Notes: generated by a model not told the origin, from the sequence alone. A stretch of 38,817 nucleotides of DNA from Weissella cibaria KACC 11862 (GCF_000193635.1 NZ_AEKT01000018.1:1-38817), one strand, 5' to 3'. Numbered from the stretch's first letter, positions 21,582 through 30,457 are shown. Program-made: numbers and translations.

Positions 21582-21606
21582 AAAAAAGAGGCCATAAACG
21601 ACCTCT
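21582..21606 (-). terminator. Terminator of DUF805 gene
   Basis: Minus strand AGAGG-tcgtttatgg-CCTCT followed by TTTTT. Confidence 0.65.
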
Positions 21607-21639
21607 AAACACGAACATTATCTCGATTTTTCCGAACAT

Positions 21640-21981
21640 TTAATTTTTGAATTGGTCCGTTGGAATCAACGCAAAGATAAAACCAACAATATTAAAGATG
21701 ATGGCCAAGATTGCCCAAATAACCAGATGCTTCACCCCAGTATCGCGAACTCGTCGCACAATCAATGCCAAATCTGGCAAGATAATTGCCAAACCAAATA
21801 GCACCACGATAATCCCGATTGGTGACGTCAGCCACTGATTGTTTTGGGCGCCAACCCCAGCAATCGCGCTCAGCACACCAATAATGATGGCGTTAATAAT
21901 CGTTGGAATCCAATAATCTGCTCGGGTTGAACGCCCTGAAAAATTAACGTAATTCTGCCAAAATTCCTTATATGATGTCAT
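21640..21981 (-). CDS. DUF805-family membrane protein
   Basis: 113-aa protein with the DUF805 pattern: YVNFSGRSTRADYW near the N-terminus, then three to four helices, and LPDLALIVRRVRDTGVKHLVIW in the middle. Function of DUF805 is unknown. Start ATG 21981 has TGGGAGG upstream. About 35 bp upstream are two direct TGTAAC repeats (see 22014-22037). Confidence 0.88.
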   Translation of the reverse strand: MTSYKEFWQNYVNFSGRSTRADYWIPTIINAIIIGVLSAIAGVGAQNNQWLTSPIGIIVVLFGLAIILPDLALIVRRVRDTGVKHLVIWAILAIIFNIVGFIFALIPTDQFKN

Positions 21982-22013
21982 GATAAAAATCCTCCCAATT
22001 ATTTACCCTCAAA

Positions 22014-22037
22014 CAATGTAACGTTATTGTAACATTG
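22014..22037. promoter_or_regulatory. Direct repeats upstream of DUF805 gene
   Basis: TGTAAC-GTTAT-TGTAAC, 11-bp period, flanked by CAA and ATTG; the spacing resembles binding sites of OmpR/PhoP-type response regulators. No such regulator is in the window. Confidence 0.35.
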
Positions 22038-22124
22038 CGTGGCAGAAATCAGGTACTGAAAAGTCCTCATTAGCATATATTTGTATGTGGCATCTTGCTA
22101 CAATGATATTAGAGGGTTATGACT

Positions 22125-22808
22125 ATGTATAACGAAAATGGACAAAAGCGTCCTTTAACAAGCTGGGAAACTGCCCGCTTTTTTATCGTCGGGTTACTAT
22201 TTAATGCGGTCGGCAACGGTTTAACTGTGGCCACAAACATGGGTTCAGCGCCCTGGACCGCTTCCGCAGCTAATCTATCAAACGCCACAGGTTGGTCAAT
22301 CAGCTTATTTTTATTCTCTTATGGTTTTATCGCGGCTATTTTGAGTTGCCTACTCCTAAAATCTATTGATTGGCCTCGTGTACTTGGTAACCTCACCTTT
22401 CTCTTGGCCTTCAGTGTCATTATTGGTCTGGTTTCATCATTCTTTACAGCGCACGGGGTTGGACAACTCCCAATGCTATGGCGGCTAATTATCGACATCA
22501 TTGCCATTATTTTCGTTGGGTGTGGCGTGTCAATCACCCAGCGTTTGCAATTTATTTTGCATCCCCTCGATGATCTAACAAATCTAACTCGGTTCATGTT
22601 CTTTAACGGAAACGCAGGAATTGCGCAAATCGTAAATTTCGCCATTCCCATGGTAATTTCTTTTGCCATGTGGGCAATTACCGGTAGCATCGTTGCCGTA
22701 AACATTGGAACCCTGGTTTCATTTTTCTTCCAAGGCCTTGTTATTTCTATCGCTGACCAGCGCGTCATCGGGCATCTCGATCACAAACTATCATTGGCTA
22801 ACCAGTGA
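22125..22808 (+). CDS. YczE-family membrane protein
   Basis: 227-aa protein with five to six helices. N-terminal motif GNGLTVATNMGSAPWTASAANLSNATG matches the YczE/YyaS/YitT-related family. In Bacillus, YczE affects surfactin synthesis indirectly; the general role is unknown. Start ATG 22125 is preferred over 22119 because AGAGGG lies 8 nt upstream. Positive-strand, monocistronic. Confidence 0.82.
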   Translation: MYNENGQKRPLTSWETARFFIVGLLFNAVGNGLTVATNMGSAPWTASAANLSNATGWSISLFLFSYGFIAAILSCLLLKSIDWPRVLGNLTFLLAFSVIIGLVSSFFTAHGVGQLPMLWRLIIDIIAIIFVGCGVSITQRLQFILHPLDDLTNLTRFMFFNGNAGIAQIVNFAIPMVISFAMWAITGSIVAVNIGTLVSFFFQGLVISIADQRVIGHLDHKLSLANQ

Positions 22809-22826
22809 TTCACTTACAAATAATCG

Positions 22827-22854
22827 TTGACACTATAGCATTTGGCCTTATGAT
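22827..22854 (+). promoter_or_regulatory. Strong sigma-A promoter of the EIIC-like gene
   Basis: TTGACA (22827-22832), 16 bp, TATGAT (22849-22854). A start site near 22861 gives a leader of about 75 nt. Confidence 0.75.
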
Positions 22855-22862
22855 TAGTATCA

Positions 22863-22910
22863 ACAAATCAAACCGACGATTTGTTTGACGACAAGTTGTC
22901 GGTTTTTCTG
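22863..22910 (+). promoter_or_regulatory. Leader with competing hairpins (putative attenuator)
   Basis: AAACCGAC pairs with GTCGGTTT and is followed by TTTCTG, an intrinsic-terminator shape lying between the promoter and the gene. The same AAACCGAC forms the loop of an upstream hairpin CAAATC / GATTTG, so folding could be alternative. It may instead simply terminate the upstream YczE gene. Confidence 0.5.
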
Positions 22911-22934
22911 ACCCATCAGCTATGGAGAAAAAAT

Positions 22935-23993
22935 ATGACGCAACGATTTCGACTAAACACATACAGCTTACAAGATTTCACATTAAACGTCTTAAACGGG
23001 AATAGCCTAGGTATCATTATCGCGCTGATTCCCGCGGCTTTAACCAGTCAACTACTGACTTTCTTCGGTCAACATCCGTGGGTGACAACCGTTACAATGA
23101 TGACCAACGTTGCCCAAAGCATGTTGCCCATTATCGCGGCCTTTGCCGTTGGCGCCTTCTTACGACTTGGCACCCTAGAATCCGCTGCGATTGCGTTAGC
23201 CAGCATCGTTTCCGGTGGCGTGGTTCATAGCAATAGCAACGGTCTCTATACCCTAGCTGGTTCCGGTGCAATTCTAAACGTCATGTTGGTGACCTATCTG
23301 TCAGCTGGCTTAGTCCTGTTGCTCCAAGATAAACTGGGCCAATTGAAATTAATTTTCTTGCCCACCATTGTGCTCTTAGTCGGCGGGAGTATCGGCCTCG
23401 TCACCCTACCTTGGATGCTAACGATTCAAGGGTTTATCGGGTCACTAGTTGCCAGTGCGACACATTTTTCACCCCTCCCCATGGGCATCATCTTAGGAAT
23501 GGCTTTCGCGGCCTTGATCGTGTCACCTTTATCATCGGTTGGCATTGCCACAGCAATCAATCTTGCCGGCGTCGGGGCTGGCGCCGCTAATGCGGGGATT
23601 GTTGCTGGTGCATTAACGCTCGCTTGGATGAGCGCTACAGTTAATCCAATTGGCGGCACCATCGCCCATGTGATTGGCTCACCCAAAATCCAAATGGCCA
23701 ATCTCTTAAAGAAGCCATTACTATTCGTTCCGGTCATCCTAGCTGCCGGCATTACTGGTGGTGTGGCAACCTTGGCAGACATCCAAGGTACGCCCTTCTC
23801 CGCTGGTTTCGGGGCTTCTGGTTTGATCGGACCACTAACTGCTTGGCAAGTTTCCGGTCATGACGGCTTAATTTGGCGCATTAGCTTAGCCTACGTGGCA
23901 GCGCCCGTATTGACCGCCTGGCTAATGACGGTCGTTTTTGTTAAAAAAACACACCTGATTACGCCAGCAACCGATTTAAAAATTCCACTCTAA
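22935..23993 (+). CDS. PTS EIIC-like membrane protein (PfoR type)
   Basis: 352-aa protein with about ten hydrophobic helices and Gly/Ala-rich loops (VSGGVVHSNSNGLYTLAGSGAILNVMLVTYLSAGLVLLL; SPLSSVGIATAINLAGVGAGAANAGIVAGALTLAWMSATVNPIGG). It matches the EIIC domain family that includes PfoR, a putative regulator of toxin production, without attached EIIA or EIIB. No IIB partner lies nearby. Start ATG 22935 follows GGAG at 7 nt; a frame from 22881 begins inside the leader hairpin and is not used. Function as transporter is not proven. Confidence 0.8.
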   Translation: MTQRFRLNTYSLQDFTLNVLNGNSLGIIIALIPAALTSQLLTFFGQHPWVTTVTMMTNVAQSMLPIIAAFAVGAFLRLGTLESAAIALASIVSGGVVHSNSNGLYTLAGSGAILNVMLVTYLSAGLVLLLQDKLGQLKLIFLPTIVLLVGGSIGLVTLPWMLTIQGFIGSLVASATHFSPLPMGIILGMAFAALIVSPLSSVGIATAINLAGVGAGAANAGIVAGALTLAWMSATVNPIGGTIAHVIGSPKIQMANLLKKPLLFVPVILAAGITGGVATLADIQGTPFSAGFGASGLIGPLTAWQVSGHDGLIWRISLAYVAAPVLTAWLMTVVFVKKTHLITPATDLKIPL

Positions 23994-24005
23994 CGCAGCA
24001 TCGTC

Positions 24006-24052
24006 AAAAACCGCAAATACGCTGATTCAAAGTCGGCGTATTTGCGGTTTTT
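24006..24052. terminator. Bidirectional intrinsic terminator
   Basis: AAAAACCGCAAATACGC / GCGTATTTGCGGTTTTT, perfect 17-bp stem. Confidence 0.9.
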
Positions 24053-24091
24053 AAACGTGTTCCGAGAGGCTGAACCCGATGTTAACGTGGT

Positions 24092-24838
24092 TTATGCCAA
24101 AATTGGTTTGCGCCTTGGTGCCAAGGCCCATGGCAAATACATCACCACCCAAAGCACACCCAACAACATGATAATCACACTAATGTACAACGCCCCATGA
24201 CCGAACATATGCTGCAATGGCTCAAGTGGCGACCCCGGTGCTGCTGTATTTAAAAAGAAGAAATTCGTCTGCAGCCGCGCGTTGACCCACAAGACAAACG
24301 GCACCGCGCCACATAAGAAGACTACTGACCGCCACAAATCACGCCAATTTGGCACCATTTCACCGCTCACCATCAACATTAACGGATACGTAATCAACAA
24401 CGCGTGAATCACAAAACTTTGTAACGCCCATTGATTTAAGAGTGGATAATACGCCCAATCCGGGAAAATTTCTGCCGCAACGGCACCCCAAATTGTCAAA
24501 CTGTATAAAATGGTCTGGGTTGTTTTATTTGGCCGGATAGCATCAATTGCAACCATCATTAACCCAAACCCACATAAATGAAATGGCAGTAGATTAGGGT
24601 CCCACTGTCCGGTTGTTGCTAAATAAATATCCTTAAATAATTCCATCGTCCAAATTGCCAACGCAATCCTCCAACGTTGATGGCGCCGCCCGGCCAACGT
24701 CAAGCGTTGATAGCGATGTACCAAATAATAAATGCCAATCGCCAACACGCCTAATACCGTGAGATGTGTGCCCGAAAATTGACCAAATCCAATGCCCACT
24801 GGTATATCTGGTTGGTACGTTAAATAATAGTTAAACAT
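24092..24838 (-). CDS. YwaF/TIGR02206-family membrane protein
   Basis: 248-aa protein with six to seven helices. Characteristic LPFHLCGFGLMMVAIDAI and QHMFGHGALYIS segments, matching the YwaF-type integral membrane family related to eukaryotic TMEM164. Function in bacteria is unknown. Start ATG 24838, with GGGGGATT upstream. Divergent from the RNase HI gene. Confidence 0.85.
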   Translation of the reverse strand: MFNYYLTYQPDIPVGIGFGQFSGTHLTVLGVLAIGIYYLVHRYQRLTLAGRRHQRWRIALAIWTMELFKDIYLATTGQWDPNLLPFHLCGFGLMMVAIDAIRPNKTTQTILYSLTIWGAVAAEIFPDWAYYPLLNQWALQSFVIHALLITYPLMLMVSGEMVPNWRDLWRSVVFLCGAVPFVLWVNARLQTNFFFLNTAAPGSPLEPLQHMFGHGALYISVIIMLLGVLWVVMYLPWALAPRRKPILA

Positions 24839-24938
24839 CCATAATCCCCCATGAATAAGTATGAGAATTGAATAATACCGTTCCTGCTTAATTTACGCTA
24901 TCATTAGTAGATAACAATTGAGATTCGGGGAAGAAAAC

Positions 24939-25640
24939 ATGAAGACCTATGCAATCGTTGGCAATCAGTTCGAAGGCCTTTACACCAAGCCTTGGTCTGA
25001 GGTGCAACGCTATACACACACCAAACCAGCACCAAAGTATAAGGGATTTGCCACGCGTGCCGAGGCCCAAGCGTGGTTTGATGATCAAACCGGGGCGTCA
25101 GGCAACACGGCTCGCCAATACGTAACCGCCTACGATGGTCAGTTCAACGCCGAGCCAAGCCGTTACTACATCTTTACCGATGGTGGTAGTCGGAATACCG
25201 GTAACGTAGCGGGTGGCCACGTCCGTCCAACCGATAAGGCAGCCTGGGCCATCGCAATTTATCGTGGTGATGATATGCAAACACCCGTCTTTACTGACAG
25301 TGGCGCTTTTTTCGGGCGAACAAACAATGAGATGGAAATTCTCGGTTTGATTAACGCCTTACTCCAAATGGCCAAGGTCAGTGAGCCAGTAACCATTGTG
25401 AGTGATTCAAAGTACGTTTTAGATACGGTAACCGACTGGATGTACAACTGGCAATCAAATGGTTGGCGCAAAGCTAGCGGTGAAATCGCAAACCTAACTG
25501 CTTGGCAACAAGTCTACGAATTGGTTCAGCAAGTGCAAGACCGCTTGGCATTTATTTGGGTTAAGGGGCACGCAACGAGTGCGGGGAATATCCGCGTTGA
25601 TCAGTTGCTTAATGACGCCATGGATCAGCTAAAAAAGTAA
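24939..25640 (+). CDS. rnhA: Ribonuclease HI with N-terminal hybrid-binding domain
   Basis: 233-aa cytosolic enzyme that removes RNA from RNA-DNA hybrids. Residues 1-48 form the Cauli_VI/hybrid-binding domain (YAIVGNQFEGLYTKPWSEVQRYT..KGFATRAEAQAWF). The RNase H domain carries the DEDD set: Asp81 (IFTDGGS), Glu133 (NNEMEI), Asp156 (IVSDSKYV) and Asp221 (NIRVDQLLND), plus His211 (VKGHATSAGN). Start ATG 24939 has GGGGAAG upstream. Complete and probably active. Confidence 0.92.
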   Translation: MKTYAIVGNQFEGLYTKPWSEVQRYTHTKPAPKYKGFATRAEAQAWFDDQTGASGNTARQYVTAYDGQFNAEPSRYYIFTDGGSRNTGNVAGGHVRPTDKAAWAIAIYRGDDMQTPVFTDSGAFFGRTNNEMEILGLINALLQMAKVSEPVTIVSDSKYVLDTVTDWMYNWQSNGWRKASGEIANLTAWQQVYELVQQVQDRLAFIWVKGHATSAGNIRVDQLLNDAMDQLKK

Positions 25641-25641
25641 T

Positions 25642-25683
25642 CAAAAACAACCTGTCTAGCTAAAAACAGACAGGTTGTTTTTG
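25642..25683. terminator. Intrinsic terminator after rnhA
   Basis: AAAAACAACCTGTCT / AGACAGGTTGTTTTT, 15-bp stem. Confidence 0.9.
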
Positions 25684-25796
25684 AATTAAAACGCTGGGAA
25701 CCCTTGCTATCACTGTTTTGTGATATAATTCACTATCACCTTTAGAAAACCTAAACCTTTTGTCGTGAATATTTTCACAATACAATACAAACCGCT

Positions 25797-26099
25797 CTAA
25801 AAGGCTACTAACGTTCGCTGCGCAAGCGCGGCCTCATCTTCGCATGTCGTCACCAATACCGGTAACTGCAACGTCGTTTGGAGATCTTCTGCCACCACAT
25901 CCTGATCATTAGCCAACGACACACCAACACCAGTTAATGCGTACAACGTACCATACAAGCGGGCCATACGCTGCATTCGTAGCAGCAACGCCTCCTTAGT
26001 TTCAGGCGCCTCAAACACCCCGTGTTCGCGACAACCGCCGTCTTCATAAACCGCGCAGATGACTGAATCTGGTGCCACATTAAACGTTAAAACTGCCAT
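25797..26099 (-). CDS. 100-aa ROK-like N-lobe fragment, function unknown
   Basis: Starts MAVLTFNVAPDSVICAVYEDGG at ATG 26099, with GGGGGC 5 nt upstream. The order of elements imitates the N-terminal lobe of ROK sugar kinases/regulators: a first strand pair, a helix (KEALLLRMQRMARLYGTL), GVGVSLAN, and LPVLVTTCEDEAALAQR, which parallels the ROK 'lPV.veNDA..AALAE' segment. It is only one third of ROK length and lacks the DxGxT phosphate motif and zinc-binding Cys. It could be a standalone stand-in, a remnant or an unrelated fold. An upstream 21-bp palindrome may control it. Confidence 0.55.
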   Translation of the reverse strand: MAVLTFNVAPDSVICAVYEDGGCREHGVFEAPETKEALLLRMQRMARLYGTLYALTGVGVSLANDQDVVAEDLQTTLQLPVLVTTCEDEAALAQRTLVAF

Positions 26100-26177
26100 A
26101 TATGCCCCCAATCTTAACTTTCATATGCGAACAAATTGTAAATCTTTCTAACGCCATCTTAACATTTATGTATAACC

Positions 26178-26198
26178 AGTTTGTGAAGTTCACAAACT
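26178..26198. promoter_or_regulatory. 21-bp perfect palindrome, candidate operator
   Basis: AGTTTGTGAA-g-TTCACAAACT. On the minus strand it overlaps a -35-like region upstream of TATACA (about 26168-26173) serving the ROK-like gene. It resembles CRP/Rex-like TGTGA half-sites but the 1-nt centre does not match Rex. Confidence 0.55.
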
Positions 26199-26237
26199 TG
26201 GCATATGAAGCTTATTGTACGAATTATCACTGTATAC

Positions 26238-26281
26238 AAAAATACGTTTCAATATGCATATTCTTGCATATTGAAACGTAT
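26238..26281 (-). terminator. Terminator of HAD hydrolase gene
   Basis: ATACGTTTCAATATGCA / TGCATATTGAAACGTAT perfect 17-bp stem, followed on the minus strand by TTTTTG. Confidence 0.85.
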
Positions 26282-26288
26282 AGCCGTC

Positions 26289-27116
26289 TTATTGTTTTCT
26301 TAATATTTCATCGAGAGTCAACAAAACACCATCATTATTATTATCGTCTAGGGCAGCAGGATAGCGCTCTAGCAATGAGTCATCACCATTTTTCATTGCA
26401 TACGGTTGCGCTGCCAAAGCTAACATTTCCGCATCATTTAGTCCGTCACCAAATGCAACCAACGATTGGTCAGCGGTCACCCCGTAATAATCTGCCAGCA
26501 CCTTAATACCATTGGCTTTATTCACGTCTGGTGCCACGATATCAACTGACCCATACCCAGACGTCGTCACATGGGCGGCTGAACCCAATGCTTGTTGCGC
26601 AGCTTGAATAAAGTGATTCGTCTGATGCTCTGCATAGCCAATCGTTACTTTCAAAATTGGTTCATCAATTTCCGCTAGGCTATCAATCATCGTGACATGT
26701 GCAAACATCATCAACACTAGTGATTGATGGGCTAAATTTAGCCGACCTTGATCACGCAACATATACACACCGTGACGCCCGGTAAACAAGGCACCTTGCC
26801 GGGGATCGAAGGGCAGGTCGGTCACAACTTGCATCATGGTTGCTACCTCTGGCACTTCAAGTCCTGATACTTTCAACGTTTGACCATCCGCAGTCTTCAC
26901 AATCGCCCCGTTATCAGCTACTAAATCATAACGCCCCGCAAAACGTTTAAAATGTTTATCAATTTGCTCTTCATCGCGACCACTAGCCACGATAAATCTC
27001 GCATCCTGTGCCGCTAATAATTGTAAAATGCGATCAAAATGGGCCTCATTAAAACGCTTTACGTCCGTTAAAAAAGTCCCATCTAAATCCGTCGCGACCA
27101 AGCTAATTTCTGCCAT
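26289..27116 (-). CDS. Cof-type HAD-superfamily hydrolase
   Basis: 275-aa phosphatase of the HAD IIB (Cof/YkrA) group. Motif I VATDLDGTFL near residue 10, motif II VASGRDEEQ, a Lys in EPILKVTIG, and motif IV VAFGDGLNDAEML. The cap domain lies between motifs II and III. Likely dephosphorylates sugar phosphates, FMN or similar; substrate not predictable. Start ATG 27116 is preferred over 27122 because GGGGAG lies 9 nt upstream. Confidence 0.92.
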   Translation of the reverse strand: MAEISLVATDLDGTFLTDVKRFNEAHFDRILQLLAAQDARFIVASGRDEEQIDKHFKRFAGRYDLVADNGAIVKTADGQTLKVSGLEVPEVATMMQVVTDLPFDPRQGALFTGRHGVYMLRDQGRLNLAHQSLVLMMFAHVTMIDSLAEIDEPILKVTIGYAEHQTNHFIQAAQQALGSAAHVTTSGYGSVDIVAPDVNKANGIKVLADYYGVTADQSLVAFGDGLNDAEMLALAAQPYAMKNGDDSLLERYPAALDDNNNDGVLLTLDEILRKQ

Positions 27117-27283
27117 TATCATTTACTCCCCAATCCAGTTCACTGTTTTACCTTTAATTGTACTTAATTTGGGCCTAGTTTTCCGCAAATAACCCCTAAA
27201 TTTAGACACGTAACATGTTAGAATATATCTAGTGTACTTTATATCACACATGTACTTATACAATTGAATACGAGGATTTTGTC

Positions 27284-30200
27284 ATGAAATGGTTTAAGAA
27301 AATCCGATATTTGTATTTAGCAATTTGGGCAATTATTGCGGTCGTCGCAGTGCTCTTTTTGCCAAACATGTCGGATTTGGCGCAAACAAAGGGGCAAATC
27401 TCCTTACCTGCGTCATCACAGACTTCGAAGTCTGCTGACCTAAGTAACATCTACAACGGGGGAAGCGATCAAACTTACGATTTGACCGCAGTTTATACGT
27501 CATCAGATGGGAAGAAAATCAGCAAGGCAGAGAAAAAGGATCTTAAGGACACCCTTAAGAACTTGGAACTACGTGAGGAGCAATATGGCATCACTAATCT
27601 GACGTCATTTGCGACAAGCAAGTCCGTTGCTAACCGTCTGAACTCAAAGGATGGTATGACAACGCTGGTTCAAATCAGTGTCGACAAGTCTCAAGGTAAC
27701 GTCAAGGAAGTGGCCAACTCACTGACTGATGCGCTATCAACTGACGGGTTGAAGCTTCGTTTGACTGGTGAAGATTTGATCACGTATGACTTCGCAAGTA
27801 CGACTCAGACTGGTGTGAAGCGTACTGAAATCATTGCCATTATCTTTATTTTGGTTGTGTTGATTTTGGTATTCCGCTCACCAATCGTGCCAATCGCCTC
27901 ATTACTGACGGTCGGCATTAGCTACTTGGTCTCATTGAGCGTTGTCGGAAATTTGGTGCAAAGCTTCAATTTCCCATTCTCAACGTTCACCCAAGTCTTC
28001 TTGGTTGTGGTGCTATTCGGAATTGGAACTGACTACAATATCCTGATGTACTCACGTTTCCGTGAGCAATTAGGGATTGATGACGATCCGGTTACCGCCG
28101 CTTTAGCTGCTCGCAAGACAGCTGGCCGTACAATTTTCTACAGTGGTACAGCCGTATTGATTGGATTCGCCGCCCTTGGTTTGGCAAACTTCCAACTTTA
28201 CAAGGCAACTAGCGCCGTCGCTCTTGGTGTGTTGGTCATGTTATTCGTGATGAGCACATTGAATCCAGCCATCATGTCGTTGCTTGGTAAGACGTTGTTC
28301 TGGCCAAGCAAGAAGTTCAACGAACCTGAAACTAGCAAGCTTTGGACGAAGTTTTCATCGTTTGCGGTTGGAAAGCCAATTCTAACGATTTTGGCTGTCT
28401 TGTTGGTGACAGTGCCATTGGCAGTGACAAACAACAAGCCATTGAACTTTAACGACTTGTGGGAAGTTTCTGACGTGTATGACTCAAAGTCAGCCGTCCA
28501 AACGATTGAAGATCACTATCCAGCCGGCTACGCATCACCTGCAACTGTGTACATTCACTCAAAGAAGGCGATGAACAACAACGAAGCTTTGGCGATTATT
28601 GATAACCTAACTGGTCAAATCAATAACTTGAATGGGGTTGCCAGCGTTGCCGGACCAACCCGTCCAACGGCTGAAAAGATCACGTCACTTTACACAGCAT
28701 CACAAAGTGCTACCTTGTCAGACAAGCTAGACGATGCCAAGACCGGGACGAAGACCATCAGCAAGTCTTTGACAGATGCTTCAAGTCAACTTAACAGCAC
28801 TGATCAATTAGCATCAGCCGCTGCGCCATTGACTTCAAGTACCAATGACTTGGCAAATGGTGCTTCAGAATTGCAAGGGGCTTTGTCAACTTTGACAAGC
28901 GGTATGCAATCAGGTCAATCTAGTGCTGCTGAATTGTCATCTAACTTGTCAAACGCCGTCGCAGTTGTGAACGGCTTGGCAACAACGATTGATACGTTAA
29001 ATGCGTCAGTACCAACTTTGACGGCTAACTTACGTCAAACAGCTGACACGTTGGGCGCTGCACAATCAGCTTTGGCCACTGCTAATCAAGGCTTCACGTC
29101 AATTCGTGACACCTTGAATGGTGATGCCTCAGTTAACCAAAACGGTAACGTGCAATCAGCCATTCAAACAGCTGGCTCAAACATTGATTCACTAACGGCT
29201 AGTTCGCAATCATTGGCCAACGCCAGTGCTATGAACAACGATATGGTCACATCAGCTGAATCAATGAGCAGTAGCTTGTCACAAATTGCTGACAGCGTTC
29301 ACCAATTGCAAGCTGCTTTGACCCAAATGCAAGCCGGTGCCGGCACACTAAGCTCAAGCTTGGACAGCGGTTCATCTGCTGCTGGTGAGGTATCAACCAA
29401 GTCAGGTGCTTTGACATCTGGTTTGTCATCATTGCAATCAGGTCAACAACAATTGAGCCAAGGCATTAGCGATTTGCAGAGCCAATCAAAGGAATTGCAA
29501 AGCGGCTTGTCTGAAGGTTCAGATGGTTTGAACAAAATCGGTAAGGGGTTGGGCACAGCCACAACTTACTTGTCTGATTTGAGTAACACGGGAACATCAG
29601 TCTTCTATGTACCAGCTGATGTCTTGAAGGGTAAGACGTTCAAGAGCGCTTTGACGAGTTACATGTCAGCTGATCACAAGACGTTGCAACTGCAAGTGAT
29701 TATGGATGAAAACCCATTCTCACGTAGTGCAATGCCAGTTTCAAAGAACATCCAAAAGGTGGCTACCAACGCGCTTCGCGGCACGAAGTTAGCTGGTTCA
29801 GAGGTTGCGATTGCTGGTACAGCTGCTCGTAACGATGATTTGAAGAAGATTTCTGAAGCTGACTTCATCCGTACCGCTGCCATTATGTTGGCCGGTATCT
29901 TGTTAGTGTTGATTATCATCACGCGTTCACTCATCAAGCCAATCTTGATTGTGCTTGGTCTATTACTTTCATACGGTGCTGCTTTGCACCTTGGTCAACT
30001 ATTGATTGCCCAAGTAATGGACACGAATGAATTGTCATGGAATGTACCATTCTTTAGTTTCATCATGTTAGTTGCTTTGGGAGTTGATTACTCAATCTTC
30101 CTCATGATGCGCTACCGTGAAGCCGAAGGAAACGCCTCAATGCGAATGGTTACAGCGGCCGGCGTTATCGGTGCTGTTGTACTATCAGCCGCATTGATTT

Positions 30201-30376
30201 TGGCTGGTACGTTCGCAGCCTTGATTCCATCAGGGGTCTTGTCATTGATCGAAGTTGCTACAGTCGTGATCATCGGATTGGCGTTCTTGAGTTTGATCGT
30301 CATGCCATTGTTCTTGCCTGCCGGGGTTGCCTTGGCAAACAAGCTATTGGTTAAGGCCGTTGAAAACGAAAGTTAA
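27284..30376 (+). CDS. MMPL/RND-family transporter with long extracellular coiled-coil
   Basis: 1030-aa protein. Helix 1 at the N-terminus (YLYLAIWAIIAVVAVLFLPNM), first MMPL helix bundle at about 175-375 (EIIAIIFILVVLILVFRSPIVP; VVLFGIGTDYNILMYSRFRE), second at about 860-1020 (VALGVDYSIFLMMRYREAEG). The GTDYN and GVDYS motifs are the proton-relay signatures. Between them, residues 490-760 are Ser/Gln/Leu/Ala-rich heptads (LASAAAPLTSSTNDLANGASELQ..), like the YhgE/Pip central coiled region. Start has CGAGGA 8 nt upstream. Exports lipids or amphiphiles in relatives; substrate unknown. Confidence 0.9.
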   Translation: MKWFKKIRYLYLAIWAIIAVVAVLFLPNMSDLAQTKGQISLPASSQTSKSADLSNIYNGGSDQTYDLTAVYTSSDGKKISKAEKKDLKDTLKNLELREEQYGITNLTSFATSKSVANRLNSKDGMTTLVQISVDKSQGNVKEVANSLTDALSTDGLKLRLTGEDLITYDFASTTQTGVKRTEIIAIIFILVVLILVFRSPIVPIASLLTVGISYLVSLSVVGNLVQSFNFPFSTFTQVFLVVVLFGIGTDYNILMYSRFREQLGIDDDPVTAALAARKTAGRTIFYSGTAVLIGFAALGLANFQLYKATSAVALGVLVMLFVMSTLNPAIMSLLGKTLFWPSKKFNEPETSKLWTKFSSFAVGKPILTILAVLLVTVPLAVTNNKPLNFNDLWEVSDVYDSKSAVQTIEDHYPAGYASPATVYIHSKKAMNNNEALAIIDNLTGQINNLNGVASVAGPTRPTAEKITSLYTASQSATLSDKLDDAKTGTKTISKSLTDASSQLNSTDQLASAAAPLTSSTNDLANGASELQGALSTLTSGMQSGQSSAAELSSNLSNAVAVVNGLATTIDTLNASVPTLTANLRQTADTLGAAQSALATANQGFTSIRDTLNGDASVNQNGNVQSAIQTAGSNIDSLTASSQSLANASAMNNDMVTSAESMSSSLSQIADSVHQLQAALTQMQAGAGTLSSSLDSGSSAAGEVSTKSGALTSGLSSLQSGQQQLSQGISDLQSQSKELQSGLSEGSDGLNKIGKGLGTATTYLSDLSNTGTSVFYVPADVLKGKTFKSALTSYMSADHKTLQLQVIMDENPFSRSAMPVSKNIQKVATNALRGTKLAGSEVAIAGTAARNDDLKKISEADFIRTAAIMLAGILLVLIIITRSLIKPILIVLGLLLSYGAALHLGQLLIAQVMDTNELSWNVPFFSFIMLVALGVDYSIFLMMRYREAEGNASMRMVTAAGVIGAVVLSAALILAGTFAALIPSGVLSLIEVATVVIIGLAFLSLIVMPLFLPAGVALANKLLVKAVENES

Positions 30377-30390
30377 TTAGGTTTAAACAT

Positions 30391-30427
30391 AAAAAACGCA
30401 TTCGCGCTAAGCGGATGCGTTTTTTTT
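30391..30427. terminator. Bidirectional intrinsic terminator
   Basis: AAAAAACGCATTCGC / GCGGATGCGTTTTTT with a 5-nt loop; A and T runs on both sides serve the MMPL gene and the convergent export operon. Confidence 0.85.
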
Positions 30428-30457
30428 GCATATTAGTTTGTTATTGCTGCAAGGTGT

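Noticed and set aside
20175-21600. Purine riboswitch before the AzgA-type permease
   Set aside because: The upstream 100 bp lack the conserved purine-aptamer loops.
22877-22904. CGACAAGTTGTCG as a fifth copy of the repeated promoter element
   Set aside because: Same half-sites but the spacing is wrong and there is no -10 at 9 nt; it is part of the leader hairpin.
26102-26506. 134-codon plus-strand frame
   Set aside because: It reads antisense across the HAD gene end, its terminator and the operator palindrome.
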